Source: WHTB01 sp050699035 (lineage in GTDB: Bacteria; Actinomycetota; Actinomycetes; Propionibacteriales; Nocardioidaceae). Taken from it: 22,427 nucleotides of DNA. Position numbers and translations under genes: made by a program. How positions within the stretch are numbered: the first letter of the stretch is position 1; each line of letters opens with the position of its first letter. This document shows positions 20,485 to 22,427 of the stretch, piece after piece. The stretch lies in contig JBOHDE010000040.1 in NCBI GenBank assembly GCA_050699035.1, positions 1 through 22,427 on the forward strand, read 5' to 3'. The notes under the pieces were generated by a model. That model was not told where the DNA came from. It searched no databases and saw nothing but the letters and a program-made list of their open reading frames with translations.

Positions 20485-21612
20485 TCAGGACCCTTCGATG
20501 GTGGTGTCGTACGTGTTCTTGAGCAGGTCGAGCGTGTACTGGCGTACCTCTGGCTCGATCTCGAACGCCTCGACCAGGTCGTCCTGCGCCTTCTCACCCG
20601 AGTAGAGCGGGTAGCCGCCCAGCACCTCCGCGCTGGACTTCTTGAACTCCGGGTCGTCGCTGATCGCAGCGACCGCGTCGCGGTACGCCTGCACGACCGA
20701 GTCGGGCGTGCCCTCGTTGGCCCACAGGCCCTTCTGGTACACAAATCCCGGCACCAGGAAGGCGCGGTACGCGTCGTACGCCTCACCCTCCGGCGGCGAC
20801 CCGTTCAGCTGCTCATGGACCTCTTCGACGGTCGGCAGGTCGGGCACGTTCGGGTCGCGCACGACCTCGCCGTCCTCGAGCACGCCGAAGGACATCAGCG
20901 GCACCGCGGTGCCGGCGTCCACCATCGGCTGCACCTGGGTCAGGTAGGCCGAGGTGGTCTGGTAGTCGACGTTGATCTCGCCGCGCTCCAGGGCCAGCCG
21001 GGCCGGCCCGCGTCCCTCGAAGCCGAAGGTGGCGTCGATGTCGACACCGAGTACGTCGAACGCCTGCAGCAGGCTCAGGTCGAGGCCGGTGGCACTGATC
21101 CCGCCGTACACCAAAGGCTTCGGCGGATCCTGGAGGTCCTCGACCGTCTTGATCCCGGAGGCCTTCGACGCGTAGATGACACCGCCGGTGCCGTTGAGCA
21201 TCAGCGGCTTCATCTTGGCGAAGTCGAACTCGACCTCGGGTCGACCGAGCAGGGCCTGGAAGTACGTCGTGCCCGACGTCACCAGCACCTGGGCGCCGTC
21301 GGTGCCGCCGGACGTCACGAACTGGTTCGAGCCGGTGATGCTCTCCCCGCCCAGCACGTTCTTCGGGGAGAAGGTCGGGCTGCCCTCGACATGCTTCTCG
21401 AGGTACGGCGCGAGGAAGCGTGCCCAGGTGTCGGTGCCGCCGCCCTCGGCGAACGGGATCACCAGCTCGACGCGCGGCGGGACCTTGGCGTCCTCCTTCG
21501 CCTTGCCGTCGTCACCACCGACGCCCTGCGGGTTCGAACAGGCCGCCAGGCCGACGGCCGTGACCGAGGCCACCAGCGCCACACGTACTCGGTGCGTGAA
21601 TAGGGATCTCAT
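20485..21612 (-). CDS. tctC: TTT substrate-binding lipoprotein TctC
   Basis: 375-residue periplasmic-type solute-binding protein of the tripartite tricarboxylate transporter family (Bug/TctC). The signal peptide has a basic start (MRSLFTHRVR), a hydrophobic core and a lipobox LAAC with C25 as lipidation site, so it is tethered outside the cytoplasmic membrane. The mature protein begins with a disordered acidic stretch. Ligand-site segments follow: VIPFAEGGGTDTWAR (the usual PF.AGG.TD motif), GSNQFVTSGGTDG, and GGISATGLDLSLLQAFDVLG. It should present a carboxylate to the TctA-TctB permease. Its ATG overlaps the stop of the PrpF-type gene by 4 nt (ATGA). The whole gene is present; it ends 4 nt short of the gap. 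Confidence 0.92.
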   Translation of the reverse strand: MRSLFTHRVRVALVASVTAVGLAACSNPQGVGGDDGKAKEDAKVPPRVELVIPFAEGGGTDTWARFLAPYLEKHVEGSPTFSPKNVLGGESITGSNQFVTSGGTDGAQVLVTSGTTYFQALLGRPEVEFDFAKMKPLMLNGTGGVIYASKASGIKTVEDLQDPPKPLVYGGISATGLDLSLLQAFDVLGVDIDATFGFEGRGPARLALERGEINVDYQTTSAYLTQVQPMVDAGTAVPLMSFGVLEDGEVVRDPNVPDLPTVEEVHEQLNGSPPEGEAYDAYRAFLVPGFVYQKGLWANEGTPDSVVQAYRDAVAAISDDPEFKKSSAEVLGGYPLYSGEKAQDDLVEAFEIEPEVRQYTLDLLKNTYDTTIEGS

Positions 21613-22427
21613 GCCGTGCCTGCCTCCTCGTCGTCGCCGGACCCGTGTGGTCCGCGCGTCGTCTCGTGTGGGTCGTTGTTCGGCTGTCGGTCGGCGAGCA
21701 TCTCGTCCGGCACCAGCACGTGCCCCTCCATCAGCCGACGGGAGGAGCGGAAGCCGGACACCTGCTCGACGGTCCAGCCGCTATCGCCCTGGTGCACCTC
21801 GGCCGCCATCGGCAGCACGCCGGCGGGGTGGCCGATCCGGGTCTGCCCACGTTCACCGGTCGCGACCTCGTGCACGAGGGTGCCGGTGACCGCCGCCGCG
21901 ACCGACGTCGCGATTGCTCCGGTCAGCGGGTACGAACGGTGCAGCCGACCCATCGACATCATCGCGGCGCGCAACGTCGTCTGGTCGGCCGTCATCGTCG
22001 CGCCGTTGCTCAGTTGGTAGTCGCGGGGTGCGCCGATGAAGGAGAGCTTGGGTACGGACGGCACCTCGGCGGTCGCCTGCTCCGGCGTCTCGGCGATGCC
22101 GGCGAGCACGCCCGCGTGCGCCCGAACCTTCTCGATCCGCGCCAGCAGGTCGGCGTCGGCGTCGATCTCGTCGGGCTGCTCGAGGCCGGTCAGGCCGACG
22201 TCCTCCCAGCGCACGAACACCAGCGGGTTGGCGGCGTCGACGAGTGAGACATCGAGCCGACCGACACCCGGGACGTCGAGCACGTCGCGCACGTTGCCGG
22301 TCGGCAACAGGCGGCCGGTGACCGCGCCGGAGGGATCGAGGTAGTCGAGCTGGATGGACGAGCCCGTCCCCGGCACGCCGGCGAGCTCGAAGTCACCGAC
22401 CGGGTCGAAGCGGCCGTCGTGCACCGG
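21609..22427 (-). CDS. PrpF-family isomerase/tautomerase (N-terminus outside window)
   Basis: About the C-terminal 272 residues of a PrpF-type protein (2-methylaconitate cis-trans isomerase, aconitate isomerase or 4-oxalomesaconate tautomerase; usual length about 380-400). Visible family motifs are DFELAGVPGTGSSIQLDYLD, TGRLLPTGN, DAANPLVFV, the MMSMGRLHRSYPLTGA helix, GHPAGVLP and FRSSRRLMEGHV. It has the diaminopimelate-epimerase fold and moves a proton and double bond in an unsaturated polycarboxylate. The first catalytic half lies beyond the right edge; the frame is open to base 22427, so the GTG at 22424 is not the true start. It heads the visible chain of the TTT operon. The last about 25 residues are polar and acidic and look like a non-conserved tail. 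Confidence 0.88.
   Translation of the reverse strand, partial: PVHDGRFDPVGDFELAGVPGTGSSIQLDYLDPSGAVTGRLLPTGNVRDVLDVPGVGRLDVSLVDAANPLVFVRWEDVGLTGLEQPDEIDADADLLARIEKVRAHAGVLAGIAETPEQATAEVPSVPKLSFIGAPRDYQLSNGATMTADQTTLRAAMMSMGRLHRSYPLTGAIATSVAAAVTGTLVHEVATGERGQTRIGHPAGVLPMAAEVHQGDSGWTVEQVSGFRSSRRLMEGHVLVPDEMLADRQPNNDPHETTRGPHGSGDDEEAGTA

Noticed and set aside
18834..21603. Plus-strand frames crossing the N run
   Set aside because: They include 34 unknown residues from the placeholder gap and are antisense shadows rich in Arg, Gly, Asp and Gln.
1..22427. CRISPR arrays, tRNA/rRNA genes, insertion sequences, integrase or attachment sites
   Set aside because: No regularly spaced direct repeats, no cloverleaf or rRNA-like segment, and no transposase or recombinase frame was seen. 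The palindromic repeats are single dispersed copies.

Overview
The window is very GC-rich actinobacterial chromosome. Codons end mostly in G or C, there are many GTG starts and 4-nt ATGA/GTGA overlaps, and it carries the Rv0862c/Rv0861c-like (XPB helicase) gene pair, a DUF2236 protein and a CGNR zinc-finger protein. The gene content fits a soil member of the Propionibacteriales (Nocardioides/Kribbella-like), but the genus is inference. A run of exactly 100 Ns (20381-20480) marks a scaffold gap.

Layout. (1) 2-2869 (+): a secreted subtilisin-like (S8) protease whose 5' end lies outside the window. It converges on a zinc alcohol dehydrogenase (2858-3988, -), and their 3' ends overlap on a perfect 12-bp palindrome. 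(2) 4090-6087 (+): an Abi-alpha (DUF4393) protein followed by a DUF445 membrane protein, apparently read from a leaderless-type promoter. (3) 6088-6645: a gene-free stretch rich in palindromes, including one copy of an 83-bp dispersed repeat. (4) 6646-11093 (+): a helicase-associated/WYL-like protein, a CGNR zinc-finger regulator and an XPB-family helicase, followed by a DUF2236 protein (11125-12078). (5) 12079-12349: a perfect 19-bp inverted repeat, a 27-codon remnant of a VOC/glyoxalase gene, a terminator-like hairpin and the second, inverted copy of the 83-bp repeat.

(6) 12350-22427: a polycarboxylate uptake and oxidation locus. One minus-strand chain runs from the right edge: PrpF-type isomerase (partial), tctC substrate-binding lipoprotein, the gap, a TctA-TctB fusion permease, a TcuA-like FAD dehydrogenase, and two half-size AbrB-family membrane proteins. 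Every junction not hidden by the gap is a 4-nt overlap. A convergent GntR/FCD regulator (15011-15742, +) follows. Divergent from it is a second minus-strand unit with another TcuA-like dehydrogenase and an isocitrate/isopropylmalate-type decarboxylating dehydrogenase. Together they suggest TTT-family uptake of a di- or tricarboxylate, flavin-dependent desaturation, isomerisation of the unsaturated acid and NAD-dependent oxidative decarboxylation, controlled by the GntR protein from the AT-rich 14908-15010 region. The actual substrate cannot be read from the sequence.

The most unusual items are the split AbrB pair inside this locus, the two inverted 83-bp repeats with a compensatory base-pair change and the same placement behind gene ends, the 17-19-bp palindromes, and several starts preceded at 6-7 nt by a -10-like hexamer.
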